Positions 8,350 through 16,717 of a stretch of 64,000 nucleotides of DNA are shown piece by piece; the stretch's first letter is position 1; the number at the start of each line of letters is the position of its first letter. The stretch is from Methylobacterium marchantiae (GTDB taxonomy: Bacteria; Pseudomonadota; Alphaproteobacteria; Rhizobiales; Beijerinckiaceae): positions 62,001-126,000 of the forward strand of contig NZ_BPQT01000001.1 in the NCBI RefSeq assembly GCF_022179405.1, written 5' to 3'. Position numbers and translations under genes: made by a program. Under the pieces are notes generated by a model that ran no database searches, had not been told where the DNA came from, and saw only the letters and a list, made by a program, of their open reading frames with translations.

Positions 8350-8423
8350 TGGTGAGTGGAGTGAGCACAGCGGATCCGACGAGACACCGACCGCCGAAGG
8401 CGGCGATACGGGAGGACGGAACT

Positions 8424-8849
8424 ATGAAACGGACGACAGCCCTCGCCCTGGCGGCCCTGCTCGCCACCGGGCCGGCCTCGGCCCTCGATCTCACGAAGAA
8501 GCGCTCCAACCTGCCCGACCTCGTCCTCGGCAACGAGGAGGGCAACGACTTCGTGGTCGAAAACAAGGAGATCGAGCTCGAATCCGGTAAGGCCTATCGC
8601 CTGCGCATCGTCGCCAAGGGCCGGCAGGAATATAAGTTCTACGCCACCGAGTTCTTCCGCAACATCTGGTTCAACCAGATCGTGATCCAGCATCTCGAGA
8701 TCCACGGCAGCGGACCGCCCGACCATCTCGAATTCGACGATCCGGGCGAGATCGCCATCGAGTTCGTCACGATCAAGCCGGGCGAATACCCGTGGTCGAT
8801 CCACGGACTCGAGTCCAAGGGCATGACCGGCAAGTTCATCGTCAAGTAA
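8424..8849 (+). CDS. lutC: LutC-like small exported protein, cupredoxin-like
   Basis: A 141-residue protein with a signal peptide (ALALAALLATGPASA) and one compact beta-rich domain (KEIELESGKAYRLRIVAKG, FYATEFFRNIWFNQIVI, IAIEFVTIKPGEYPWSIHG). The alternating strands and final GKFIVK resemble a cupredoxin fold, but the usual His/Cys/Met copper ligands are not obvious. It occupies the lutC position. The mature chain is rich in Glu and Asp, compatible with binding a hard metal ion, but this is only suggestive. The start at ATG 8424 has GGGAGGACGGA upstream. The longer in-frame reading to 8190 runs into the repeat and was rejected. Confidence 0.8.
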   Translation: MKRTTALALAALLATGPASALDLTKKRSNLPDLVLGNEEGNDFVVENKEIELESGKAYRLRIVAKGRQEYKFYATEFFRNIWFNQIVIQHLEIHGSGPPDHLEFDDPGEIAIEFVTIKPGEYPWSIHGLESKGMTGKFIVK

Positions 8850-8879
8850 GTCCGTCTCGCAACAGGGTAGGGCACTCGC

Positions 8880-9122
8880 ATGCGTCTCCTCATTCCCGCC
8901 GCCGCGCTCTTTCTGACGGCCGGCCCGGCGCTCGCCGACGACAAGGCGGCCTGTGCCGAGGGCATCGCCATGATCAGGGACGCCATCGCCAAGGGCCCAT
9001 CGGAGGCGGCCGCGCCGAAGCTGAAGAAAGCCCTGCGCGTGGCCGAGCGCGAGCAGGGCGAGGGCGAGTTCGACGAGTGCCTGGACGCCGTCGGCGACGC
9101 CAAGCGGGCGATGAAGCCGTGA
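8880..9122 (+). CDS. lutD: LutD-like small two-cysteine periplasmic protein
   Basis: An 80-residue exported protein: signal peptide MRLLIPAAALFLTAGPALA, then about 60 mature residues predicted to be all-helical. It has two cysteines, AACAEGIAMI near the mature N-terminus and GEFDECLDAVGDAKRA near the C-terminus, likely joined in a disulfide. It occupies the lutD position and overlaps lutE by 4 bases (GTGA). The second-cysteine motif G-x4-C-x6-AK[KR]A also occurs in the exported protein at 14.7 kb. Function unknown beyond lut membership. Confidence 0.8.
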   Translation: MRLLIPAAALFLTAGPALADDKAACAEGIAMIRDAIAKGPSEAAAPKLKKALRVAEREQGEGEFDECLDAVGDAKRAMKP

Positions 9123-9874
9123 GCGACGCCGCGGGCGCCAGCGCGGCCCTCGACGTGGCGGGCGTGAGCCATCGCTTCGGCACGCGCGCCGCCCTGTCCG
9201 ACGTGTCGATCCGGGTGGAGCGAGGGCGGTTCATGGCCCTGCTCGGCCCCAATGGCGCCGGCAAGACCACCCTGTTCTCGGTGATCACCCGGCTCTACGC
9301 CAACCAGGACGGACGGGTCTCGATCTTCGGCCACGGCCTCGACCGCGAGCCGTCCCGGGCGCTCGCCCGCCTCGGCGTGGTCTTCCAGGCCCGCACCCTG
9401 GACACCGACCTCACCGTCGAGCAGAACCTCCTCTACCATGCCAGCCTGCACGGGATCGCGCGCCGGGCGGCCAAGGCCCGCATCGCGGTGCTGCTCGCCC
9501 GCGTCGGCCTGAGCGACCGGCGCGACGACAAGGTCCGCACCCTCTCCGGCGGCCAGTCGCGGCGGATCGAGATCGCCCGCTCCCTGGTGCACGAGCCCAA
9601 GCTCCTGCTCCTCGACGAGCCCACCGTCGGCCTCGATCTCGAATCCCGCGCCGATATCGTCGCCATCGTCCGCGCCCTGGTGCGGGAGGAGGGGCTGTCG
9701 GTCCTGTGGGCGACCCATATCTTCGAGGAGATCGACGGGGCGGACGATGCCGTCGTGCTCCACAAGGGCCGCATCGTCGCGCGCGGAACCGCCGGCTCCA
9801 TCGCGCAGGGCGACGAGACCCTGGAGACCGCCTTCCGGCGTTTGGTCGCCGAACCGCCGAGGCAGGCCGCATGA
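9119..9874 (+). CDS. lutE: ABC transporter ATP-binding protein, PQQ/lanthanide-type
   Basis: A 251-residue ATPase with all expected motifs: Walker A GPNGAGKTT, Q-loop VVFQARTLD, signature LSGGQSRR, Walker B LLLLDEPTVGLD, and switch His in LWATHIFEE. It matches the PQQ-associated ABC ATPase subfamily. It pairs with the ABC-2-type permease LutF to move cargo across the inner membrane; in M. extorquens this system is needed for cytoplasmic lanthanide accumulation. The GTG start at 9119 lies in the lutD stop, so the two are coupled. A REP-like repeat of 111 bases separates it from lutF. Confidence 0.9.
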   Translation: MSDAAGASAALDVAGVSHRFGTRAALSDVSIRVERGRFMALLGPNGAGKTTLFSVITRLYANQDGRVSIFGHGLDREPSRALARLGVVFQARTLDTDLTVEQNLLYHASLHGIARRAAKARIAVLLARVGLSDRRDDKVRTLSGGQSRRIEIARSLVHEPKLLLLDEPTVGLDLESRADIVAIVRALVREEGLSVLWATHIFEEIDGADDAVVLHKGRIVARGTAGSIAQGDETLETAFRRLVAEPPRQAA

Positions 9875-9909
9875 GCGCAATGCCTGAAAACCTCCGATCC
9901 CAACCACGA

Positions 9910-10020
9910 CCTCATTCTGAGGTGCTGCGCAGCAGCCTCGAAGGAGGGCTCCAGGGACCGTGGAGCGAACTGGAAGCCTCCTTCGAGGCCTTCGCTGTGC
10001 TCCGGCACCTCAGGATGAGG
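9910..10020. repeat. REP/BIME-like palindromic repeat, copy 2
   Basis: A 111-base element between lutE and lutF with the same nested arms as copy 1: CCTCATTCTGAGGTGC at the left against GGCACCTCAGGATGAGG at the right, and GCCTCGAAGGAGGGCTCCAG against a slightly diverged CTGGAAGCCTCCTTCGAGGC. The inner part differs from copy 1, as expected for independently inserted family members. Confidence 0.85.
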
Positions 10021-10076
10021 TCGGGGATGGGACGGGCCGATGGGCCTGTATCCCGGCCATCGATGGGTTCCTTCTC

Positions 10077-10970
10077 ATGACAAAGACCGTCGCCACCGCC
10101 GCCGCGACGGCTGCGGCCTCGACTGAAAAACCCGTGCCCCATCTCGGGCGCCTCGACGCGGTCGGCTATCTGATCTGCCTCGGCGGCATCGTGCGCCGCG
10201 AGCTTCTGCGCTTCTTCAACCAGAAGGAGCGGTTCTTCTCGGCGCTGGTGCGGCCGCTCGTCTGGCTGTTCATCTTCGCGGCGGGATTCCGCAACACGCT
10301 GGGCGTCTCGATCGAGCCGCCCTACCAGACCTACGTGCTCTACGAGGTCTACGTGGTGCCGGGCCTCGCCGTGATGATCCAGCTGTTCAACGGCATGCAA
10401 TCCTCGCTCTCCATGGTCTACGATCGCGAGGTCGGCTCGATGAAGGTGCTGCTGACGAGCCCCTATCCGCGCTGGCTGCTCCTGCTCGCCAAGCTGATCG
10501 CCGGTGTCACCGTCTCGGTGGTGCAGGCCTACGCGTTCCTGGCCATCGCCTGGTTCTGGGAGCTCGACATCCCGGCCATCGGCTACGTCGCGGCGCTGCC
10601 GGCCTTCATCGCCTCGGGGCTGATGCTCGGCGCCATCGGCCTGCTCCTGTCCTCGATGGTCAAGCAGCTCGAGAACTTCGCCAGCGTGATGAACTTCGTG
10701 ATCTTCCCGATGTTCTTCGCTTCTTCGGCGCTCTACCCGCTCTGGCGCATCCGCGAGTCGAGCGAGACGCTCTACATGATCTGCATGGCCAATCCCTTCA
10801 GCCATGCCGTCCAGCTCGTGCGCTTCGCCCTCTACGGGCAGTTCGAGCCGATCGCCTGCGCCGTCGTCGTGGGCACCACCATCGCCTTCTTCACCCTCGC
10901 CGTGATCGCCTACGATCCCGGCCGCGGCATCATGGCCCGGCGCGGCGGACCGGCCGGAGACAATTCATGA
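10077..10970 (+). CDS. lutF: ABC-2-type permease of the lanthanide transporter
   Basis: A 297-residue inner-membrane protein. After a roughly 40-residue cytosolic N-terminus it has about six hydrophobic segments (for example LVWLFIFAAGF, WLLLLAKLIAGVTVSVV, YVAALPAFIASGLMLGAIGLLL, FVIFPMFFASSALYPLW), with the ABC-2 signature region around YDREVGSMKVLLTSPYPRW that contacts the ATPase. It is the partner of LutE. The start at ATG 10077 follows the repeat element; longer readings would translate the repeat. Its stop overlaps lutG by 4 bases (ATGA), showing translational coupling. Confidence 0.88.
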   Translation: MTKTVATAAATAAASTEKPVPHLGRLDAVGYLICLGGIVRRELLRFFNQKERFFSALVRPLVWLFIFAAGFRNTLGVSIEPPYQTYVLYEVYVVPGLAVMIQLFNGMQSSLSMVYDREVGSMKVLLTSPYPRWLLLLAKLIAGVTVSVVQAYAFLAIAWFWELDIPAIGYVAALPAFIASGLMLGAIGLLLSSMVKQLENFASVMNFVIFPMFFASSALYPLWRIRESSETLYMICMANPFSHAVQLVRFALYGQFEPIACAVVVGTTIAFFTLAVIAYDPGRGIMARRGGPAGDNS

Positions 10971-11605
10971 GCTTTCGCATGCCCCTCGCCCGCACCCTCC
11001 TGCTGGCCGCAACCGCGCTCGGCGTCCTCTCCGGCCAGGCCCTGGCCCAGCCCAAGGCGGACCCAGACTGGCCCTGCGTCCAGCGCAAGGTCTCGACCCT
11101 GAGCCCCGGCACGGTCTGGACCGGGCCGGACCTGGAGGCGGCCGGCCCCTGGGGCGACGATTACGAGGCGGCCTCCCTCGCCCAGAAGATCGCCTCGCGC
11201 CGGACCGAGCTCGCCGAAGTCGATCCCCTCCTCGACGCGTTCGCCGCCAAGGCCGGCGACGAGAAGGCCAAGCGCCTGACCCGCGTCTTCGCCGGCGTGT
11301 TCGAGGTCGTCAACAACGAGCGCAACCGGGTGATCGGCGGCATCGCGCGCTACGCCCAGGGACAGCGGCGGATGGCCGAGCGCATCCGCCAGGAGGCCGA
11401 CCAGATCAGCTCGGTGAAGGACAGCCCCAGCGCCAACGACGCCCGCGAGATGCCCAAGGAAGCCTCGGAGCTGGAGACGAAGTTCGCCTGGGATCGCCGC
11501 ATCTTCCAAGAACGCAGCCAGTCCCTGAGCTACGTCTGCGAAGTGCCCACTCTGCTGGAGCAGCGTCTCGGCGAGGTCGCCCGCAAGATCCAGGCTCGCC
11601 TCTGA
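10967..11605 (+). CDS. lutG: Exported helical protein of the lut cluster
   Basis: A 212-residue exported protein with a signal peptide ending GVLSGQALAQ. The mature chain is mainly helical and charged, has a conserved opening DWPCVQRKVSTLSPGTVW and a second cysteine near the C-terminus (SLSYVCEVPTLLEQR), suggesting a disulfide linking both ends. It overlaps lutF by 4 bases and is followed by a strong terminator, so it closes the lutC-G transcription unit. It matches lutG by position; no enzymatic motif is visible. Confidence 0.85.
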   Translation: MSFRMPLARTLLLAATALGVLSGQALAQPKADPDWPCVQRKVSTLSPGTVWTGPDLEAAGPWGDDYEAASLAQKIASRRTELAEVDPLLDAFAAKAGDEKAKRLTRVFAGVFEVVNNERNRVIGGIARYAQGQRRMAERIRQEADQISSVKDSPSANDAREMPKEASELETKFAWDRRIFQERSQSLSYVCEVPTLLEQRLGEVARKIQARL

Positions 11606-11649
11606 GCCGACATCTCCACCGGGCTTTCGCAGCGCAACGTCCTCTTCAG

Positions 11650-11677
11650 GCCCGCCGGCTCCTCCGGCGGGCTTTTT
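11650..11677 (+). terminator. Rho-independent terminator after lutG
   Basis: A perfect 9-bp stem GCCCGCCGG (11650-11658) / CCGGCGGGC (11664-11672) with a 5-base loop is followed by TTTTT at 11673-11677. It lies 45 bases after the lutG stop and separates the transporter genes from lutH. Confidence 0.92.
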
Positions 11678-12021
11678 ACTTGCCTCGGCCGCCCGGGATC
11701 GATGGCGCTCGATTCGTTCGACTTGGGTGAAGGTCCGCCACGTCCGAAAGCGCCCATCCAATCCCCGATCCGCGGAAAACATTCCGGCAGCGTCGATTGC
11801 CGAATCCTCCCGGTCTTGGTTCCTATTGATCCCGAAGTCCTTGTATTATCTGGCAAATCGTGTTGCCCGGAGATCACGCGGGGACACGATCTCCGCGCCA
11901 TCCTTATTAGAATCGTCGAATCCTCTCGTCACCGGATTGTCCAGGCCCGATACGCCCCGCAACATTCAGCAACGAGCCGGGGAAAACCGGCCACGCCAGT
12001 AGAATCGAAGGGTCTCGGGAC
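11678..12021 (+). promoter_or_regulatory. lutH leader region with 8-bp inverted repeat
   Basis: This 344-base AT-richer stretch precedes lutH and must carry its own promoter, because a terminator lies just upstream. A TATTAT element at 11844-11849 is a possible -10, though no good -35 is placed. A perfect inverted repeat CGGAGATC (11868-11875) / GATCTCCG (11888-11895) with a 12-base spacer lies just downstream, a good candidate operator or leader hairpin. Confidence 0.45.
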
Positions 12022-14475
12022 ATGAAGAAGCGGACGCTGCGGAGCAGCCTCCTCGTTTCGGTGGCATTGCTGCCGAGCGTCGCCTACGCACAGGCGACGG
12101 CAGTCGTCGGCGGCCAGCAGGCCGTGACGCTGCAGGAACTCGATGTGGTCGCCACCACGCCGACCCCCACCCTGCGCAACGCGCAGGGCGTCCTGCTCGG
12201 ACAGGATCGCGACAAGCTTCCCCAGAACACCAGCGTCCTGACCTCGGCCGACGTGAACCGGGTCGGCACCCCGAGCGTGCTGCGGGCGCTCGACGAGCGG
12301 ATCGGCTCGATCAGCATCAACAACGCGCAGGGCAACCCCTTCCAGCCGACGATCACCTATCGCGGCTTCGAGGCCTCGCCGCTGGGCGGAAGCCCGCAGG
12401 GCGTCGCCGTCTACGTGAACGGCAACCGCTTCAACACCTCCTTCGGCGACACGGTGCAGTGGGACCTGATCCCCGACATCGCCGTCGACCGCATCGAGCT
12501 CGAAGGCTCGAACCCGGCCTACGGCCTCAACGCCCTGGGCGGCGCGCTGAGCGTGCAGCTCAAGAACGGCTTCACCTATCAGGGCACCGAGCTGAACCTC
12601 TCGGGCGGCTCCTTCGGCCGGTTCGGCGGCTCGTTCCAGCACGGCCAGCGCTCGGACAATGTCGGCCTGTACGTCGCCGGCACCGCGCTCTCCGAGAACG
12701 GCTGGCGCAAGCACTCGCCCTCGCGCCTGCGCCAGTTCTACGGCGATCTCGGCGTCCAGGCGGAGAGGGGCGAGTTCCACCTGAACTTCATGGGCGCGAT
12801 CAACAGCCTCACCGGCAACGGCACCCTGCCGGTGGATCTGCTGGCGGCCCAGCGCAACGAGGTCTTCACCTATCCCGACAAGACGCTGAATTCGTTCGGC
12901 CGCATCGGGCTCTCGGGCACCTACGACATCACGCCCACCGTCACCCTGCAGGGCAACGCCTATTACGGCCGGTTCGAGCAGAACACCGCCAACGGCGACG
13001 CCGCCGAGGTGGAGCGCTGCGAGGAGAACGAGCGCTTCCTCTGCTCCGAGGGCGCCAACGAGGAACAGTTCTTCCTGCGTGACCGGCTGAACCGCCGCGT
13101 CCAGGCGGGCAACATCAGAACGGCGAATTTCGCCCGGCTGCCGGCCTTCGCCGAGCGGTTCGAGGAGGGCGGGCCCTACGCCTTCCTCAACTCGACCCGG
13201 ACGAACACCGAGAATTTCGGCGTCTCGGTCCAGACCAACGTGCGTGAGACGCTGTTCGGCCTGCCCAACCGCTTCGTCCTGGGCGGCTCCTACGATGGCG
13301 GCCGCACCGCCTTCACCGCCGACAACGCCATCGGCGGCCTGACCTTCGACCGCGGCTTCTTCGGCCCCGGCGTCGTCGTGCGCAGCGACGACAACTCGAT
13401 CACCCCGGTGAGCGTGAAGTCGAGCAACGATTACGGCGGCATCTACCTGCAGAACAACACCGACCTCACCGATCGCCTGACACTGACTCTGCAGGGCCGG
13501 TTCAACATGGCCAAGATCATCCTGCAGGATCAGATCGGCACGGCGCTGAACGGCAACCACTATTTCCAGCGGTTCAACCCGGGCGTCGGCGCGACCTACA
13601 AGATCGTGCCCGAATTCCTCACCGCCTATGGCGGCTATGTCGAGGCGAACCGCGCCCCGACCCCGGCGGAGCTCTCCTGCGCCGATCCGCTGGCGCCCTG
13701 CTCGCTCACCAACTTCTTCGTCGGCGATCCGCCGCTGAAGCAGGTCATCTCCCGCACCGTCGAGGCGGGTTTCCGCGGCAAGCTGCCCTCGCCGATCGAG
13801 TTCGGTGTCCTGAGCTGGAAGGCCGGCGTGTTCCGCGCCCGCAACGAGGACGACATCACCTTCGTGCCCTCCGACATCACCATCGGTCGGGCCTATTTCC
13901 AGAACGTCGGCTCCACCCGCCGCCAGGGCGTCGAGGCCAGCCTCGCCATCACGACCCCGGTCTGGAACGCCTTCGTCGACTACGCCTTCGTCGACGCGAC
14001 CTTCCAGTCGCCCCTGACCCTCGCTTCGGGCGGCAACCCCTTCGCCACGCCGAACCCGGCCCAGCCCGACAATCCGGACGCCAACCAGATCTTCGTGCGC
14101 CGCGGGGACAAGCTACCCGGCGTCGCGCCGCACCAGGTCAAGGTCGGCGTCCAGTACAACATCACGCCGGAATGGCGGGTGGGCGTGCTCGGTCGCGTCG
14201 CCACCGGCAAGTTCCTGGTGGGCGATGAGTCGAACCTCAACAAGACCACGGGCAACTACGCGGTCATCGGGTTCAACACGAGCTACCGGGTGAGCGAGCA
14301 TTTCGAGGTCTACGGCTACGTCGAGAACGCGCTGAACGCGAAATACGCCACGTTCGGCACCTTCTCGCCCGTCGGCGAGGTCCCGATCCTGGCTTTGCCC
14401 AATGCCAGCTCCAACCGGAGTCTCGCCCCCGGCGCCCCGATCGCGGCCTATGGCGGAATGCGCATCTTCTGGTAG
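12022..14475 (+). CDS. lutH: TonB-dependent outer-membrane receptor for lanthanide uptake
   Basis: An 817-residue receptor with a signal peptide (SLLVSVALLPSVAYAQ), a TonB-box-like segment LQELDVVATTP, an N-terminal plug domain (QNTSVLTSADVNRVG to about residue 180, with YGLNALGGALSVQLKNG closing the plug) and a 22-strand barrel ending in the aromatic C-terminus GGMRIFW. M. extorquens LutH has the same place and size and transports lanthanide, presumably as a chelate. One barrel loop is strongly acidic and bracketed by cysteines (C333 and C341; CEENERFLCSEGANEEQFF). The gene has its own leader and ends at a strong terminator. Confidence 0.9.
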   Translation: MKKRTLRSSLLVSVALLPSVAYAQATAVVGGQQAVTLQELDVVATTPTPTLRNAQGVLLGQDRDKLPQNTSVLTSADVNRVGTPSVLRALDERIGSISINNAQGNPFQPTITYRGFEASPLGGSPQGVAVYVNGNRFNTSFGDTVQWDLIPDIAVDRIELEGSNPAYGLNALGGALSVQLKNGFTYQGTELNLSGGSFGRFGGSFQHGQRSDNVGLYVAGTALSENGWRKHSPSRLRQFYGDLGVQAERGEFHLNFMGAINSLTGNGTLPVDLLAAQRNEVFTYPDKTLNSFGRIGLSGTYDITPTVTLQGNAYYGRFEQNTANGDAAEVERCEENERFLCSEGANEEQFFLRDRLNRRVQAGNIRTANFARLPAFAERFEEGGPYAFLNSTRTNTENFGVSVQTNVRETLFGLPNRFVLGGSYDGGRTAFTADNAIGGLTFDRGFFGPGVVVRSDDNSITPVSVKSSNDYGGIYLQNNTDLTDRLTLTLQGRFNMAKIILQDQIGTALNGNHYFQRFNPGVGATYKIVPEFLTAYGGYVEANRAPTPAELSCADPLAPCSLTNFFVGDPPLKQVISRTVEAGFRGKLPSPIEFGVLSWKAGVFRARNEDDITFVPSDITIGRAYFQNVGSTRRQGVEASLAITTPVWNAFVDYAFVDATFQSPLTLASGGNPFATPNPAQPDNPDANQIFVRRGDKLPGVAPHQVKVGVQYNITPEWRVGVLGRVATGKFLVGDESNLNKTTGNYAVIGFNTSYRVSEHFEVYGYVENALNAKYATFGTFSPVGEVPILALPNASSNRSLAPGAPIAAYGGMRIFW

Positions 14476-14496
14476 GCATACCCGACCCCTTCGAAG

Positions 14497-14531
14497 GGCC
14501 ACCGCTCCGGCAACGGGGCGGTGGCCTTTTT
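14497..14531 (+). terminator. Rho-independent terminator after lutH
   Basis: The 9-bp stem GGCCACCGC (14497-14505) / GCGGTGGCC (14518-14526) with a 12-base loop is followed by TTTTT (14527-14531). It lies 22 bases after the lutH stop. Confidence 0.92.
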
Positions 14532-14681
14532 CGTTCTCGGGGCAAGGCGGCAGGGCACGGGAACCCGGCGAACGGGGCGCTTCGGCGGGCCGCTCAATCG
14601 GGCCGTTCGATGATGTCGCAGCAACACACGGGACGAACCGGACGTTGCCCCTGCATGAGCGACATCATTGGAAAGTCCCGC

Positions 14682-15065
14682 ATGACCAAGGCCTCGACCC
14701 AGACCACGTTCAAGCTCCGCGCGCTGGCGCCGGCGCTCCTCCTCACCCTCGTCGCGAGCCCGGTCCTGGCTTCCGCCTGTTCCGATCAGATCGCCACGAT
14801 CGAGCGCCGCCTCAACAGCTCCGGGGCAGTCTCCACGACGGGCACGGCCTCGGCCGACGGGACGGTGGCGTCGAACCCGTCCCAGGGTCTGAAGGCGCCC
14901 CCCGCGGGCAAGCCGACGGACGCGTCCACCACACCCAACAACGCGAGCGTCGACAAGGCCCGCGGCCTGATCGAGCAGGCGCGCAAGCAGGATGCGGCGG
15001 GCGACGAGAAGGGGTGCGAGAACACGATGACCGAGGCCAAGAAGGCCGCCGGATCGCTGCCGTAA
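14682..15065 (+). CDS. Small exported two-cysteine protein in the lanmodulin position
   Basis: A 127-residue protein: signal peptide (LAPALLLTLVASPVLA), then ACSDQIATIERRL, a disordered Ser/Thr/Ala/Pro-rich linker of about 55 residues, and a C-terminal helical pair with ARKQDAAGDEKGCENTM and TEAKKAAGSLP. It has no EF-hand loops and so is not lanmodulin, which in M. extorquens follows lutH. The second-cysteine motif (G-x4-C-x6-AKKA) and the early cysteine match LutD, so the two look like distant relatives. I chose ATG 14682, with GGAAAG upstream; an in-frame ATG at 14655 is possible. Function unknown. Confidence 0.75.
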   Translation: MTKASTQTTFKLRALAPALLLTLVASPVLASACSDQIATIERRLNSSGAVSTTGTASADGTVASNPSQGLKAPPAGKPTDASTTPNNASVDKARGLIEQARKQDAAGDEKGCENTMTEAKKAAGSLP

Positions 15066-15100
15066 CGGGACAGCCCCGTCGCGCCGGCTATGGCGCAGGA

Positions 15101-15145
15101 ACGACAAAGGCCGCTCTTCGCATGGCGAGGGGCGGCCTTTGTCGT
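15101..15145. terminator. 14-bp stem-loop between convergent genes
   Basis: ACGACAAAGGCCGC (15101-15114) and GCGGCCTTTGTCGT (15132-15145) are perfect 14-bp arms around a 17-base loop, lying between the convergent exported protein and wcaJ-like gene. It lacks a long T-run but is well placed as a bidirectional transcription stop. Confidence 0.75.
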
Positions 15146-15172
15146 CCCGGACGCATCCCGGCGGATATCGGA

Positions 15173-16717
15173 TCAGTAGGCGTTCTTCGTGGTGACGAGG
15201 GAGAGCGGGGTCGCGAGCATGATCTGCACGTCGAACAGGATCGACCAGTTCTCGATGTAGTAGAGGTCGTGGTCGACGCGGCGCTGGATCTTCTCGTCGG
15301 TATCGGTCTCGCCGCGCCAGCCGTTGACCTGGGCCCAGCCGGTGATGCCGGGCTTGACCTTGTGTCGGGCGAAGTACCCGTCGACCACCTGATCGTAGAG
15401 GGTGGTATTGGTCTTGGCGTGCACGGCATGGGGGCGCGGCCCCACCAGGGACAGTTCGCCCTTGAGGACGTTGAAGAGCTGGGGCAGCTCGTCCAGCGAG
15501 GTCCTGCGGATGAACCGACCGAGCGGCGTCACGCGAGGGTCGCCGCGCGTGACCTGCTTGGACGCGGTGAAATCCGACTGGTCCGCATACATCGACCGGA
15601 ACTTGTAGACCTCGATCGTCTCGTTGTTGAAGCCGTGGCGCTTCTGGCGGAACAGGATCGGGCCCGGCGAGGTCACGCGGACGGCGATCGCCAGGCCGAG
15701 CATGACCGGTGCCAGGACGATCAGCATGGCCGCGCCGACGACGCGATCGAAGATGGCCTTGGTGACGATGTCCCAATCGGCCATCGGCTTGTCGAACACG
15801 TCGAGGACGGGAACGGAGCCGAGATAGGAATAGGCTCTCGGACGCAGCTTGAGCTTCGTCGCCTTGGCGGAGAGCCGGATGTCGATGGGCAGCACCCAGA
15901 GCTTGGCCAGCATCTGGAGCAGGCGATCCTCGGCCGCGATCGGCAGCGTGAAGACCACGAGGTCGAGGCGGGTCGAGCGGGCGTAGTCCACGAGGTCGCT
16001 CACGGTGCCGAGCTTCGGGTAGCCGGCGACGACCGAGGAGGACCGCGTGTCGCCGCGATCGTCGAACACGCCGACGATGCGGATGCCGGACTCGGACTCC
16101 GCCTCGAGCGCGCGGATCAGCTCTTCCGCCAGGGGGCCGCCGCCGACGATGGCGGTGCGGCGGTCGAACTGTCCCCGACGCATGCGGGCGGTGACGAAGT
16201 GGAGCAGGGCGAAGCGCTCGAGGAGGAGCATGGCGAGCCCCAGCCCGTAGAACGTCGCGAGCCAGATGCGGGAATAATGGTCCGCGACCTTGGCGAAGAC
16301 CATCACGGTGGCGACGACGAGGAAGGTCAGCGACCAGGCGGCGGTCAGGCGCAGGGCCGGCTTGAGGAAGCTGCGGAAGGCGGCGATGCGGTAACTGCCG
16401 AAGGCCTGGAACAACGCCACCGCGAGCACGGCCACGGACAGGATCGCCGCGGGATAGCGCCATCCCAGGCCGACCATGTCGGCGAGCTGGATGTGGTGAA
16501 TGGCAAAGCCGAGGATGACGACGAGGACCAGGTCCGCGATCCGCACGCTGCCCGCCAGCACGACGGGGGACACCGCTCCGCCATGATCACGGGGAGCACC
16601 GACCTCGGCGGGAGGAATCGCGGACGTGGTCGGTGCATAATGGACCGCGTCGGCCGCCTTGAGCTGACCGGGATGTCCGGCCGCTTTCAGAAGGTCGCGG
16701 ACGTCGAAGGCGCTCAT
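15173..16717 (-). CDS. Undecaprenyl-phosphate sugar phosphotransferase (WcaJ/ExoY type)
   Basis: A 514-residue polytopic protein that starts exopolysaccharide assembly by moving a hexose-1-phosphate to undecaprenyl phosphate. The N-terminal half has about four transmembrane segments and a CoA-binding-like nucleotide fold (TAIVGGGPLAEELIRALE); the C-terminal half has the bacterial sugar transferase domain: KRHGFNNETIEVYKFRSMY, TPLGRFIRRTSLDELPQL, LSLVGPRPHA, KPGITGWAQVNG, and a membrane anchor before it (FDRVVGAAMLIVLAPVMLGLAIAV). Full length for the family. It stands at the end of a region of EPS genes; specificity (glucose or galactose) cannot be told. Confidence 0.92.
   Translation of the reverse strand: MSAFDVRDLLKAAGHPGQLKAADAVHYAPTTSAIPPAEVGAPRDHGGAVSPVVLAGSVRIADLVLVVILGFAIHHIQLADMVGLGWRYPAAILSVAVLAVALFQAFGSYRIAAFRSFLKPALRLTAAWSLTFLVVATVMVFAKVADHYSRIWLATFYGLGLAMLLLERFALLHFVTARMRRGQFDRRTAIVGGGPLAEELIRALEAESESGIRIVGVFDDRGDTRSSSVVAGYPKLGTVSDLVDYARSTRLDLVVFTLPIAAEDRLLQMLAKLWVLPIDIRLSAKATKLKLRPRAYSYLGSVPVLDVFDKPMADWDIVTKAIFDRVVGAAMLIVLAPVMLGLAIAVRVTSPGPILFRQKRHGFNNETIEVYKFRSMYADQSDFTASKQVTRGDPRVTPLGRFIRRTSLDELPQLFNVLKGELSLVGPRPHAVHAKTNTTLYDQVVDGYFARHKVKPGITGWAQVNGWRGETDTDEKIQRRVDHDLYYIENWSILFDVQIMLATPLSLVTTKNAY

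Noticed and set aside
14682-15065. Lanmodulin
   Set aside because: Expected by synteny, but no EF-hand loop (D-x-D-x-D-G pattern) occurs; the short string SADGTVAS is not a complete loop.
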